Positions 8,801 through 16,465 of a DNA stretch of 36,419 bases are shown here, one piece after another. Each line of letters starts with the position of its first letter. Positions within the stretch are counted from its first letter, which is position 1. Below the pieces are notes generated by a model. It was given only the letters and a program-made list of their open reading frames with translations. It did no database searches and had not been told where the DNA came from. The translations under genes were made by a program, and so were the position numbers. Source of the stretch: Flavobacteriales bacterium (GTDB lineage: Bacteria; Bacteroidota; Bacteroidia; Flavobacteriales; UBA7430); contig JAQWKY010000087.1 of the NCBI GenBank assembly GCA_029247585.1, forward strand, positions 1-36,419. The letters run 5' to 3'.

Positions 8801-9553
8801 TGTCGGGAAGTTGTGTGTTTCTGCTTTTAGTGATAATACAGCCTGAACTTCTTTGGTGTGGTAGTAATCGGCAATATCCTGACGCTTGGGAGCGAATAAT
8901 TCAATTTTAGGACCTTTTACAAAAGCAACATTGTCTTTGTAGGCAGAAACGAGGTTTCCTCCGTTCATTTCGGAAGTCTTCTTAATTAACTTGAAAAGAC
9001 TTGTTTCTTGTTCTTCACCGTTGATGATGAAAGTCCCGTTAAATATTTTGTGGCGACAGTGCTCAGAGTTTATCTGAGAGAATCCGAACACTTCAGAATC
9101 TGTTAATTTTCTGCCAATTTCTTCACTTACACTGTTTAAGTAATCTACTTCTTGCTGACTTAAAGCCAATCCTTCTTTTTCGTTGTAAGCAGCTATGTCT
9201 TCAATGTGAATGATCTTTTCAGGTTTTGTATCCACCGTAAAGATCTCCTGATCAAGGTTTTTGTATTTTACCTGCAACATTGGGTCGAAACCTGCTTGTT
9301 CATCAAAAGTAAAGTACTCTTCGATACGATCAATACCCTCTATGCCCATATTTTGAGTGATCTCAACGGCATTTGTACTCCAGGGGGTGATCATTTCCTT
9401 TCTAGGACCTGTAAAAGTACCGTCAATAGTTTGAGCATTTAATTGTTCGGCATCTCCGAACAACCATTGTAATTTTTCACAATTTTCCTGGCTAATAATT
9501 TCTTTAGTGGCTAGGGCAAAAACTTGGTTTGCTCCCTTAAAGAATGAAATCAT
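5870..9553 (-). CDS. purL: Phosphoribosylformylglycinamidine synthase (large, fused form)
   Basis: Purine biosynthesis, step four: FGAR + ATP + glutamine to FGAM, cytoplasmic. The 1227-residue protein is the fused single-chain type found in gammaproteobacteria and many Bacteroidota: N-terminal region, two FGAM synthetase halves (AETHNFPTTVEPFNGAATGSGG segment around residue 245; second half around 600-960), and a C-terminal class I glutaminase. The glutaminase has its nucleophile C1075 in GICNGCQ and the catalytic His/Glu pair in MMPHPERS (H1188, E1190). Length is slightly below the E. coli enzyme (about 1295). It is a single-gene unit: a terminator separates it from the serine operon upstream. 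A TAATTTCG sequence just before the start is one base off the -7 consensus. Confidence 0.97.
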   Translation of the reverse strand: MISFFKGANQVFALATKEIISQENCEKLQWLFGDAEQLNAQTIDGTFTGPRKEMITPWSTNAVEITQNMGIEGIDRIEEYFTFDEQAGFDPMLQVKYKNLDQEIFTVDTKPEKIIHIEDIAAYNEKEGLALSQQEVDYLNSVSEEIGRKLTDSEVFGFSQINSEHCRHKIFNGTFIINGEEQETSLFKLIKKTSEMNGGNLVSAYKDNVAFVKGPKIELFAPKRQDIADYYHTKEVQAVLSLKAETHNFPTTVEPFNGAATGSGGEIRDRLAGGKGSLPLAGTAVYMTSYSRLEEERNWEAGMEERPWLYQTPMDILIKASNGASDFGNKFGQPLISGSVLTFEHEENNKQLGFDKVIMLAGGIGWGKHEDALKDVPNKGDRVVILGGDNYRIGMGGSSVSSVDTGELDNAIELNAIQRSNPEMQKRAANAIRAMVESDDNPIVSIHDHGAGGHLNCLSELVEETGGKIDLDALPVGDPTLSAKEIVGNESQERMGLVIDEKHLEELRKISERERAPFYNVGEITSDMNFSFESSKDGRKPIDMKLNHYFGSSPKTIMTDHREDSNFSNLTYNQDNLLEYITSVLQLEAVACKDWLTNKVDRCVSGRVAKQQNTGPLHIPLNNCGVMALDYKGQLGVATSVGHAPVSALIDPVAGSRNSIAEALTNIVFAPITDNLNGVSLSANWMWPCRNEGEDARLYDAVKGISDFAISLGINVPTGKDSLSMTQKYKDGNKVISPGTVIISAIGECSNINQVVSPVLKKKENAPIIYINLSQDAFKLGGSSFAQINNKVGSETPTIKDAEFFKNGFNAIQKLIKSDLVEAGHDISAGGLITALLELCFADVNLGADIDLSGLNEQDIVKVLFAENSGVLLQVNDNDKADAILTEMNIAYHTIGHATNASELSITNKDTNFNLSVSDLRDVWYKTSYLLDRKQSGEEKALERFNNYKHMPLEFNFPEGFSGQLAAMGLDPNRKTASGLKAAIIREKGSNSEREMAYALYLAGFDVKDIHMTDLMSGREDLSDVNFIAAVGGFSNSDVLGSAKGWAGSFKYNNNARTALKNFFEREDTLSLGICNGCQLFIELGMINPEHEEKPKMLHNDSHKFESGFVNIDIPENNSVMFSTLSGSRLGVWVAHGEGKFNLPYNEDQYHIVSKYSYKNYPANPNGSDFNTAAITSKDGRHLVMMPHPERSIFPWNWAHYPENGNEVSPWIEAFVNARNWVAEKTK

Positions 9554-9617
9554 GGGCAGATTTTTTGGTTGCTTTTAATAGTTGCGAAATTAGGGTTTTT
9601 CGAGAATAGTGCCAATT

Positions 9618-9645
9618 AAAAAGCCCCGAACCCGGGGCTTTTTTT
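9618..9645 (-). terminator. Rho-independent terminator of the serine operon
   Basis: GCCCCG (9623-9628) pairs with CGGGGC (9633-9638) around loop AACC, extended by A/T runs on both sides (9618-9622 and 9639-9645). On the minus strand it lies directly after the serA stop. Its flanking A and T runs would let it work in both directions. It isolates purL from the serine genes. Confidence 0.85.
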
Positions 9646-10594
9646 ATTTTAAAAGGCTTTCGATCTGTTCGGCTAATTCTGTACCGATTCGATCTTGAGC
9701 TTCAAGTGTTGCAGCGCCGATGTGCGGGCTAAGCGATACTTGAGGTGCCATAAGAACTTTCATATCTGGTTTTGGTTCGTTTTCGAACACATCCAAACCA
9801 GCAAAGCGTATTTTACCGCTTTCTAATGCTTCCAACAAGTCGGCTTCGTTAACAACACCACCACGGGCAGCATTTACGATTCCAACTTGATCTTTCATCA
9901 TTTCAATTTCCTTTTTGTTGATGACTGGTTTACCCTGGTAAGGAACGTGTAAAGTAATGAAATCTGCATTTTTATAAACTTCTTCAATAGCAACAGTCTT
10001 GATGTTAAAGTTGACTGTTTGTCCATCGTAAAAGTCCAATTCTATGTCAGCACTTTCGCAGAAAGGATCGTGAGCAATCACTTCCATTCCTTGCCCTAAA
10101 GCAACTTTTGCCACGGCTCTACCGATACGTCCAAAACCGATAATACCGATCTTTTTACCACGTAATTCGATACCTGCACCGTAGCTTTTCTTGAGCTCTT
10201 TAAATCTAGAGTCACCGTCTAAAGGCATGTTTCGGTTGGCGTCAAATAAAAATCGAACCATACCGAAAAGGTGAGCGAAGACCAGTTCAGCCACTGAAGC
10301 AGAACTTGCAGCTGGGGTGTTGATAACGTGTAATCCTTTTTCGCGAGCATAGTCTACATCGATGTTATCCATACCGACACCACCACGACCGATGAGTTTT
10401 AGGTTTGGACAAGAGTCAATGATGTCTTTACGAACTTTCGTTGCAGAGCGAACTAAGAGTCCAACAACATTGTTTTCATTGATGTAGTCAATTAATGCTT
10501 CTTGAGCTACTGTGTCTGTGATTACTTCGAATCCAGATGCTTCTAAAGCATCGATTCCGCTTTTTGCAATTCCGTCGTTAGCTAGTATTTTCAT
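9644..10594 (-). CDS. serA: D-3-phosphoglycerate dehydrogenase (short form, no ACT domain)
   Basis: First step of serine synthesis: 3-phosphoglycerate to 3-phosphohydroxypyruvate with NAD+. The 316-residue protein has the D-2-hydroxyacid dehydrogenase layout: the substrate-side motif LIGRGGVGMDNID (around residue 87), Rossmann motif GFGRIGRAVA (around 154), and catalytic Arg in NAARGGV, Glu in FENEP and His in SPHIGAAT near the C-terminus. It lacks the C-terminal ACT regulatory domain of the E. coli enzyme, so serine feedback through ACT is not expected. It starts two bases after the HAD gene in a tight operon serC-HAD-serA. Other 2-hydroxyacid dehydrogenases look similar, but the operon context supports SerA. 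Confidence 0.92.
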   Translation of the reverse strand: MKILANDGIAKSGIDALEASGFEVITDTVAQEALIDYINENNVVGLLVRSATKVRKDIIDSCPNLKLIGRGGVGMDNIDVDYAREKGLHVINTPAASSASVAELVFAHLFGMVRFLFDANRNMPLDGDSRFKELKKSYGAGIELRGKKIGIIGFGRIGRAVAKVALGQGMEVIAHDPFCESADIELDFYDGQTVNFNIKTVAIEEVYKNADFITLHVPYQGKPVINKKEIEMMKDQVGIVNAARGGVVNEADLLEALESGKIRFAGLDVFENEPKPDMKVLMAPQVSLSPHIGAATLEAQDRIGTELAEQIESLLK

Positions 10595-10596
10595 TT

Positions 10597-11031
10597 TTAG
10601 TCTTCTAAATCGTTGTCAAAAACTTCAATAACGTTACTTTTCTTAACCAATGGAGTCCATTTTGTTTTGAACCGCGTGGCACGAACAATGTGATTGTCAA
10701 TCCAGTGGTAGTTTCCTCCACGAGGTTTGTTCATTAACAATCCATGGTATTTGAATTCATGCTTGTCAAGCCAAGCTAGAGTTACTTCTCTGGTGTCGCT
10801 TGTTCTTGACGTGAAGAATGTAATGATGTGACCTTCGTCATACCATTGATTGATGATCGCACGAGCATCTTCCCAAGGTTCGCAAGTCACCATTCTTTCA
10901 GGTTCTTCGTTGGGTACATCTTCAGTAATGGTACCGTCAATGTCAATCAGGTAATTTTTTACGCCATCACCAAGTTGGGGGCTGATGTGATTACCATCTT
11001 CATCATAGAGTTCTTTTAATCCGTGGGCCAT
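10597..11031 (-). CDS. HAD-superfamily small phosphatase, candidate phosphoserine phosphatase
   Basis: A 144-residue HAD-type hydrolase without an evident cap domain. Motif I is LIDIDGT with D30 (nucleophile) and D32 (acid/base), motif II is FFTSRT with T74/S75, a candidate motif III lysine is K102 in NKPRGG, and motif IV acid is probably D112 in HWIDNH. Homologues in Bacteroidota are, as I recall, sometimes labelled phosphoheptose isomerase, but nothing here resembles the SIS fold. The gene sits between serC (1 bp gap) and serA (2 bp gap). The serine pathway needs a phosphoserine phosphatase and no classic SerB is in this window, so this gene may supply it; that role is inference from position and fold only. 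Confidence 0.8.
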   Translation of the reverse strand: MAHGLKELYDEDGNHISPQLGDGVKNYLIDIDGTITEDVPNEEPERMVTCEPWEDARAIINQWYDEGHIITFFTSRTSDTREVTLAWLDKHEFKYHGLLMNKPRGGNYHWIDNHIVRATRFKTKWTPLVKKSNVIEVFDNDLED

Positions 11032-11032
11032 G

Positions 11033-12106
11033 TTAGGAGAGTTTTTCTAGTTCTTGCATTGTATTTACCAATACCTGAATGCTTTCTAGAGGAAGAGCGT
11101 TGTAGATAGAGGCACGGTAGCCGCCTACAGATCGGTGGCCTTTTAAACCACTTACTCCAGCGTCGTTCCATAATTTGTCAAAAGCTTCTTGTTTGCTGTC
11201 ATCTGTCAGCACGAAGGTAACGTTCATTTTCGATCGATCTTCAACAGCAGCAACTCCTTTGAATAATGGGTTTCTGTCTATTTCAGCATAAAGTAATTCA
11301 GCTTTTGCTGTGTTTACTTTTTCTATAGCTTCAACACCACCGTTTTTCTTAAGCCATTCTAAGGTAAGCATAGAAACATACACAGCAAATACAGGAGGCG
11401 TATTGAACATAGACTCTTTAGAGATGTGTGTTGTATAATCCAACATAGTAGGAATGTCTCTACCTGTTTTGTTTAAGATTTCATCTTTTACAATCACAAG
11501 AGTCGTTCCTGCAGGGCCCATGTTTTTCTGAGCACCAGCATAGATCAAGCCAAATTATGAAACGTCAATTTTTCTTGAGAAGATATCCGAAGACATGTCT
11601 GAGGCCAATACGGTGCCCTCAGATACTTCTGGGAACTCATGAAATTGAGTACCAAATATGGTGTTGTTCGAAGTAAAGTGAAGGTAGTCAGCATCTTCAG
11701 GACAGGTATAGCCTTTAGGGATGTAATTGAAGTTTTTGTCTTCAGAGCTTGCGATTACATCGATAGATCCAAGATTTTTACCTTCCGTAATGGCTTTTTT
11801 AGACCAGCTTCCTGTGCTGATGTAAGCTCCTTTCCCATCTTTCTTAAGAAGGTTCATCGCCGTCATCAAGAACTGAGTACTTGCACCTCCTTGGAGGAAC
11901 ATAACAGAATACCCTTCGGGTAAATCCAAAAGCTCTTTTACCAAAGCCTGCGCTTTGTCCATGACCGCAATGAAGTCTTTACTTCGATGGGATATTTCAA
12001 TTAGGGAAAGGTCTAGGTTGTTGAAATTTAAGACAGCTTGTGAAGCTTGCTCAAGAACCTCTTGCGGAAGTACGCAAGGACCGGCACTGAAGTTGTGTTT
12101 TTTCAT
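11033..12106 (-). pseudogene. serC: Phosphoserine aminotransferase interrupted by an in-frame TAA
   Basis: Encodes the second serine-pathway enzyme (phosphohydroxypyruvate to phosphoserine, also a vitamin B6 pathway step), but the reading frame is broken. Codons 1-183 (12106-11558) give the SerC N-terminus (KKHNFSAGPCVLP, SVMFLQGGASTQF, HFTSNNTIFGTQF). TAA follows at 11557-11555, and the same frame then continues without shift through FGLIYAGAQKNMGPAG, which holds the PLP lysine, to the normal stop at 11033. With a sense codon there the protein would be 357 residues, a typical SerC length. In the family this position is usually Lys before F/Y-x-L-IYAGAQKN, so one base change AAA to TAA explains it. 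Either sequencing error, a real nonsense mutation, or readthrough; a TTG at 11548 could start only a useless C-terminal piece. Confidence 0.88.
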
Positions 12107-12333
12107 TTTTAAAATGAGTCAGTTTGACTTAGTGAATAAAAAAGCAAAATTCGACTATTTCAAGGATATGAAAAAGGTTTTGGTCTGTTATTATTAACAT
12201 TTTTTCAACGGATAGCCATCAAGTTTATGATGCTTTGTGAAGTCAGGTAAACAAAGAGAATTTCGGATCTAAAAAGATTTTTTTATTTGGGAGCCTTGAG
12301 GATATTTCAGACTCAAGAGGAGAATCGATGTGC

Positions 12334-13221
12334 TTAAGGTGCTTGAAGACCTCTTTCGATGTTTTTTAATTGCTTACGATTTCGTTTTTTATCGTTGTAT
12401 GCAGGAATGTTTTCTACCAGTCTCCATTTTCCATTTTTAAAGGTAAGGCCATCGTAGCTTAAATTGGGTACATAGAACTCATACATTCCTTTTTCGGCTC
12501 CATCTATCGGCTCAAGTTGGTCGAAAACAATGTATTCGCTGTTATCATTGTACGCCATATTCGTGCTTGTTTTTTTGGCATATTCCAAAATCATACGGGT
12601 GTGAGTGCCGTCATTCATTTTAATGATAGGTGCTCCGAAAATGGGTTTATGGTCTTCGCTGAAGTGTAGGATTTCAATGATTCTTTTGGTCGTAAATTGA
12701 TTGTTACCATCCCAGCCGACAAGGGTGTAGTAATCTTTTTTGTTGAATGAGTTGTGAATGATCTCCGCGTACAGGGCACCGAACCAGTCTCCCCCTTCGA
12801 GGATTTTAAATTGCTCACTGTCTATGTGAGCAGACGTATCATTCAGCTTGAGGAAATGCAACTCTTTAGATCGTTTGTTGTAGAATTGCAGATAAGCAAA
12901 GTACTTAAAAGAACCGTCTTCTTTAGGCATGACCCAATTGAACAGTTTGAACGATTTGTCAGGAGCATCGAGAATACTCAGGTTATCGATATTTTCAAAG
13001 TTGTAATGAAAGCTGCCTTTGATTAAGAGTACTTCCTCAACGTCTTCTATGAGTAAGCGGTTGGCTTCTTCTTTGAGGGAGTCGGTAACTGCCGTTAAAA
13101 CCTTGTTGGCAAGGGTCTGTAGTCTGGCCTCGAAAAAGATAAAATCATTTCCGTTTTGAGCCTGACTAGTTAGTGAAATAGAAAGAACAACAAATAATAG
13201 ATATTTGAAGGGTCTATTCAC
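12334..13221 (-). CDS. Secreted protein of unknown function
   Basis: A 295-residue protein whose best start is the GTG at 13221, giving VNRPFKYLLFVVLSIS with a signal peptide ending near SQAQ. The frame is open further upstream inside the ferredoxin gene, but that part is not plausible coding. The start overlaps the ferredoxin stop (GTGAATAG), so it is probably co-transcribed and coupled with it. The mature part is rich in aromatic and charged residues (KLFNWVMPKEDGSFKYFAY, GWDGNNQFTTKRI, FKNGKWRLVENIP). I do not recognise the family. Similar proteins next to ferredoxin and ser genes appear familiar from other Bacteroidota, but I cannot confirm this here. Confidence 0.78.
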   Translation of the reverse strand: MNRPFKYLLFVVLSISLTSQAQNGNDFIFFEARLQTLANKVLTAVTDSLKEEANRLLIEDVEEVLLIKGSFHYNFENIDNLSILDAPDKSFKLFNWVMPKEDGSFKYFAYLQFYNKRSKELHFLKLNDTSAHIDSEQFKILEGGDWFGALYAEIIHNSFNKKDYYTLVGWDGNNQFTTKRIIEILHFSEDHKPIFGAPIIKMNDGTHTRMILEYAKKTSTNMAYNDNSEYIVFDQLEPIDGAEKGMYEFYVPNLSYDGLTFKNGKWRLVENIPAYNDKKRNRKQLKNIERGLQAP

Positions 13222-13564
13222 AATGTAGCATTGCTTTTTTAGCGAGAAGTTCTTCTTCTGTTTCAACGTGATCTTCATCTGGTATACAGCATTCCACAGG
13301 ACATACTGCAGCACACTGAGGTTCTTCATGAAATCCTTTACACTCGGTACATTTATCTGTAGCTATATAATATAAGTCGTAAGAAATAGGTTCTAGTTCT
13401 TCGTCTGCATCAGCAGAGATACCTGTTTTGGAATTGACTTGACCCGTAAGTTCAGTCCCTTCAGCAAATGTCCACTCCACTCCGCCTTCATAGATTGCCG
13501 TGTTTGGGCATTCAGCTTCACATGCTCCACAATTGATGCATTCGTCGGTGATTATAATTGCCAT
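13214..13564 (-). CDS. 2x[4Fe-4S] ferredoxin, Allochromatium type
   Basis: A 116-residue electron carrier with two cluster motifs: CINCGACEAECPNTAIY near the N-terminus (C-x2-C-x2-C-x3-CP) and CTECKGFHEEPQCAAVCPVE around residues 78-97, in which eight residues separate the second and third cysteines. That insertion is the mark of the Alvin-type two-cluster ferredoxins, which have very low and unequal potentials. The start is ATG 13564 (MAIIITDECI), not the longer upstream frame. A TATCTTTG -7 box lies 38 nt upstream in the shared divergent region with the acyl-CoA reductase gene. The downstream secreted protein overlaps its stop. Confidence 0.92.
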   Translation of the reverse strand: MAIIITDECINCGACEAECPNTAIYEGGVEWTFAEGTELTGQVNSKTGISADADEELEPISYDLYYIATDKCTECKGFHEEPQCAAVCPVECCIPDEDHVETEEELLAKKAMLHCE

Positions 13565-13588
13565 TGTCTTTCTTGGTTTAAAGATTTG

Positions 13589-13609
13589 TATGTTTGCGAA
13601 ACAAAGATA
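13589..13609. promoter_or_regulatory. Divergent -7 boxes between ferredoxin and acyl-CoA reductase
   Basis: In the 60-bp divergent gap, TATGTTTG (13589-13596, plus strand) faces the reductase gene and TATCTTTG (complement of 13602-13609) faces the ferredoxin gene. Both match TAnnTTTG. Neither has a TTG at the ideal distance, so they are likely but not certain promoters. They lie so close that the two transcription units probably influence each other. Confidence 0.5.
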
Positions 13610-13624
13610 GAAAAAACATTGCGG

Positions 13625-14677
13625 ATGAATCGCCAAAAAATCACACAAGCTTTAAGTTGTTTAGGAAAGTTTATGAATCAGTTTCAGTTTCCTGATTCTC
13701 CTAGGGAAAGTACGGATTTGAATGACTTGTTTTACGATGAGTTTAATGAAGTCATTTCTTCCGCAAAAATTCATAATGGGTGGTTTGAAGAACAGCAAGT
13801 TCGCAGGTCCATTTTTGCTTTGACTACATGGCTTAATGAGGAGGTGTTGACTTCCTGGGCATCTAAGTATGTGTGGAATACCGAGCCCAAGAAAATTGCT
13901 ATTATTATGGCAGGGAATATTCCTTTGGTTGGTTTTCATGATTACGTTTGCGGATTGATGAGTGGAAATCACTTATTGGTAAAGCTGTCTTCCGATGATA
14001 AACAGTTTTTACCCCTAATCACCCGGATGCTGACTCATATAAATTCTGACTTTGATAAAAGAATAGAGTTTACTGAGGGAACCCTAGAGGGCTTTGATGC
14101 CGTTATTGCAACGGGTTCTGACAATTCTGGGCGTTATTTTGACCATTATTTTGCAAAGTATCCCCACATAATTCGAAAGAACAGAAACTCTGTAGCTGTT
14201 TTAACAGGCGAGGAGTCTAAAGAAGATTTGGTAGCTCTTGGAGACGATGTTTTTGCCTATTATGGTTTAGGGTGTAGAAATGTTTCGAAAGTTTACGTAC
14301 CTGAAGGCTATGATTTTGATCTTCTTTTTGATGCATTCTATGAATACAAGTATGTCGTTGATAACAAAAAATACGCAAACAATTTTGATTACCATCGAGC
14401 ACTCTTTTTAATGGGTGGGCACGAAATGTTGGAAAATGGGTTTTTGTTACTCAAAGAAGATGAGGCTCTATCTTCGCCCATATCAATGCTTCACTATGAA
14501 ACCTATGAATCTTTGGATGCCTTGAATAAACATTTGAATTTTCAATCAGAATCAATACAGTGTATTGTTTCTAAATCGAATCTTCCAAACTCATTTGATC
14601 TTGGGCAAGCACAATGTCCGGGTGTAGAAGACTACGCCGATGGGGTAGATACCATGGCTTTTCTGGGAGGTTTATAG
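13625..14677 (+). CDS. Acyl-CoA reductase, LuxC family
   Basis: A 350-residue NAD(P)H-dependent acyl-CoA reductase of the LuxC family within the aldehyde dehydrogenase superfamily, making a fatty aldehyde from an acyl-CoA or acyl donor. Motifs seen are IAIIMAGNIPLVGFHDYVCG (around residue 98), a cofactor-side segment FDAVIATGSDNSGRYFDHYF (around 157), and the active-site-like YYGLGCRNVSKVYVP with the candidate nucleophile cysteine near residue 217. The start is ATG 13625 (MNRQKITQAL); the longer upstream frame runs through the ferredoxin gene. No luxD, luxE or luxAB is nearby, so bioluminescence is not suggested. Its 3' end overlaps the nucleoside phosphorylase stop by six bases. Confidence 0.88.
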   Translation: MNRQKITQALSCLGKFMNQFQFPDSPRESTDLNDLFYDEFNEVISSAKIHNGWFEEQQVRRSIFALTTWLNEEVLTSWASKYVWNTEPKKIAIIMAGNIPLVGFHDYVCGLMSGNHLLVKLSSDDKQFLPLITRMLTHINSDFDKRIEFTEGTLEGFDAVIATGSDNSGRYFDHYFAKYPHIIRKNRNSVAVLTGEESKEDLVALGDDVFAYYGLGCRNVSKVYVPEGYDFDLLFDAFYEYKYVVDNKKYANNFDYHRALFLMGGHEMLENGFLLLKEDEALSSPISMLHYETYESLDALNKHLNFQSESIQCIVSKSNLPNSFDLGQAQCPGVEDYADGVDTMAFLGGL

Positions 14678-15481
14678 TTCAGCTATAAGCATGGTGAATA
14701 GTTGTGTGAGGTGAGGCTCTGCATTTCTTGCTGTGGCTATAATCTCTTCGATAGAAACCGGTTTTAGTTGATCTGGGTCACACTCGTCGGTCAGTACAGA
14801 GACAACTGCACAGGGCAAACTCATGTGGTTGGCAACAATGACTTCTGGTACCGTAGACATGCCCACCAAATCAGCTCCTATAATTTTCAGCATTCTATAT
14901 TCAGCTCTCGTTTCAAGGGAAGGGCCTTGCCAAGCAGCGTATACGCCGGTGTGAAATGTGCTTTCTATTTTTTTAGAACACTTCCAGAGTAAGTCTCGTA
15001 GTTTTGGGTCGTAAGGTTCCGACATGTCCGTAAATCTCGGTCCATGTTCATCAATATTCTTTCCACGCAGTGGATTGTCAAACAAGAGATTGATGTGGTC
15101 GTTTACGATGACTAAGTCCCCTTTTTTATAGTCGGTATTTAGAGCGCCAGAAGCATTTGAAATGAGGAGGTTCCCAATGCCCAACTCTTTCAAAACACGA
15201 ACGGGAAAAGTAATCTCTTTAGCATCATATCCCTCGTAATAGTGAAAACGACCTTGCATGATGACTACCGATTTATTTTCAATTTGAGCAAAAATCAACT
15301 GACCTTGGTGAGATTCTACTGTGGCCTCTGGGAAGTGAGGAATGTCTTTGTAGGGGATACTTAGTTCTACTTGGCATTTTTCAAGTAAGCCTCCTAAACC
15401 CGTACCCAATATGATTCCTATTTTTGGGGAGGTGTAATTGTAACTTTTGATGAAATTTACAGCTTCTTGAATTTGTTTCAT
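14672..15481 (-). CDS. Purine-nucleoside phosphorylase
   Basis: Phosphorolysis of purine nucleosides to free base and ribose-1-phosphate (purine salvage, cytoplasm). The 269-residue protein is of the trimeric PNP family: GIILGTGLGGL near residue 22, ESHQGQ, GRFHYYEGY (around 88), SNASGALN (around 118), and the base-binding segment QGPSLETRAEYRMLK with its conserved Glu, followed by VGMSTVPEVIVA. The residue that reads Asn in human PNP (ITN motif, N243) appears to be Asp here (VLTDECDPD), which could widen specificity towards 6-aminopurines; this is inference by motif alignment. The start ATG 15481 gives MKQIQEAV. It overlaps the convergent reductase gene by six bases at the 3' end. Confidence 0.92.
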   Translation of the reverse strand: MKQIQEAVNFIKSYNYTSPKIGIILGTGLGGLLEKCQVELSIPYKDIPHFPEATVESHQGQLIFAQIENKSVVIMQGRFHYYEGYDAKEITFPVRVLKELGIGNLLISNASGALNTDYKKGDLVIVNDHINLLFDNPLRGKNIDEHGPRFTDMSEPYDPKLRDLLWKCSKKIESTFHTGVYAAWQGPSLETRAEYRMLKIIGADLVGMSTVPEVIVANHMSLPCAVVSVLTDECDPDQLKPVSIEEIIATARNAEPHLTQLFTMLIAEL

Positions 15482-15524
15482 TGCCCTTAAGTTGGTTTGA
15501 GGAGTGGATGTGTGGTTTGACTTT

Positions 15525-15872
15525 TCAGCCCCCTTTCTTTTTGGCTTTATAGCCTTTGTCGATGAGGAGTTTTAGAATTTTATCTCTAAAGTCGCCCTGA
15601 ATGAGAATTTCTCCTTCTTTTACAGTGCCCCCTACGCCACAAGATGTTTTCAGTTCTTTCCCCAAAGCTTTAAGGTCTTCAGTTGTGCCAATGAAATCGA
15701 TGATAGCTGTAACCACTTTACCTCCTTTTTTACGATCTAATACAATTCTTAAATCTTGCTCGTTCGGGGCTAGTGTTTCCTCTTCCAATTCATCGTCATA
15801 GGTGTAATCGTAACTTTGATTCGTAGAATAAACCACTCCCGTGATGTCTTTCTTTTTCTTATTCTTCCCCAT
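15525..15872 (-). CDS. SUI1/YciH-type translation initiation factor
   Basis: A 115-residue protein with a charged N-terminal part (MGKNKKKKDITG) and a C-terminal SUI1 domain (RKKGGKVVTAIIDFIG, KELKTSCGVGGTVKEGEIL, IQGDFRDKI). This is the bacterial YciH/eIF1-like family, thought to bind the small ribosomal subunit and affect start-site fidelity; its role in Bacteroidota is not well settled. The length is normal. It lies in the minus-strand series rimM, SUI1, PNP with gaps of 65 and 43 bases, so shared transcription is possible. Confidence 0.9.
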   Translation of the reverse strand: MGKNKKKKDITGVVYSTNQSYDYTYDDELEEETLAPNEQDLRIVLDRKKGGKVVTAIIDFIGTTEDLKALGKELKTSCGVGGTVKEGEILIQGDFRDKILKLLIDKGYKAKKKGG

Positions 15873-15937
15873 GGTGTATTTTTTAATGTTGAGGCAAAGG
15901 AAATCTATGTGTGTTTAATCTTCATAGACTTTTGAAT

Positions 15938-16465
15938 TTAATCGAGGTAAATTTCGATTAACCCTTCAGGGCAATTTAAGTAAAGTACTTTGTTTTCTCG
16001 ATCCAATTGATCGATAATTGAATCGTCGATGGGGATGAGAACTTCTTTCTCACCGTTTTGGATGGCAAAAAGCGGTTGAACCGCTTGGTTGATAACCTCA
16101 GTGATGTTTCCTACTTCACCGTAGGTTTTATCAATCACTTTATACCCTTCAATTTCATGGTAGTAGAATTGATTTCCTTCCATAGGAGGTAGGAAGGAAA
16201 GAGGTAGGTAAAGTCCACATTTTTGAAGTTTATTGGCTTCAGTCTCTGTGTCGACTCCTTCAATGTGAATGTGTAAAAAACCTTTTTGGGTAAGTTTACA
16301 GGAACTCAAAAAAAAAGGAACCAGTCTTCCTTTACGATCAATGAAGACGGATTCCAATTTTTTGTATTTCGAAGGATCATCAACGTCTAGCTTTACGAGC
16401 AGGTCTCCTTTGAAGCCGTGTTTACGACTGATGTGACCTATAAAGTAGCAATCCTTCAGTTTCAT
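15938..16465 (-). CDS. rimM: Ribosome maturation factor RimM
   Basis: A 175-residue 16S rRNA-processing factor that binds S19 and helps mature the 30S head. The N-terminal RimM barrel shows YFIGHISRKHGFKGDLLVK (residues 7-25), and the C-terminal PRC-barrel includes YYHEIEGYKVID and the end segment EVLIPIDDSIIDQLDRENK. Full length. The start overlaps the rpsP stop (TAATG at 16463-16467 on the minus strand), the usual rpsP-rimM pairing, so the two are coupled. The common trmD-rplS neighbours do not follow; SUI1 comes next instead. Confidence 0.95.
   Translation of the reverse strand: MKLKDCYFIGHISRKHGFKGDLLVKLDVDDPSKYKKLESVFIDRKGRLVPFFLSSCKLTQKGFLHIHIEGVDTETEANKLQKCGLYLPLSFLPPMEGNQFYYHEIEGYKVIDKTYGEVGNITEVINQAVQPLFAIQNGEKEVLIPIDDSIIDQLDRENKVLYLNCPEGLIEIYLD

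Noticed and set aside
12295-12317. CTTGAG/CTCAAG hairpin downstream of the secreted unknown gene
   Set aside because: On the minus strand it is followed by A-rich rather than T-rich sequence, so it does not qualify as a terminator.
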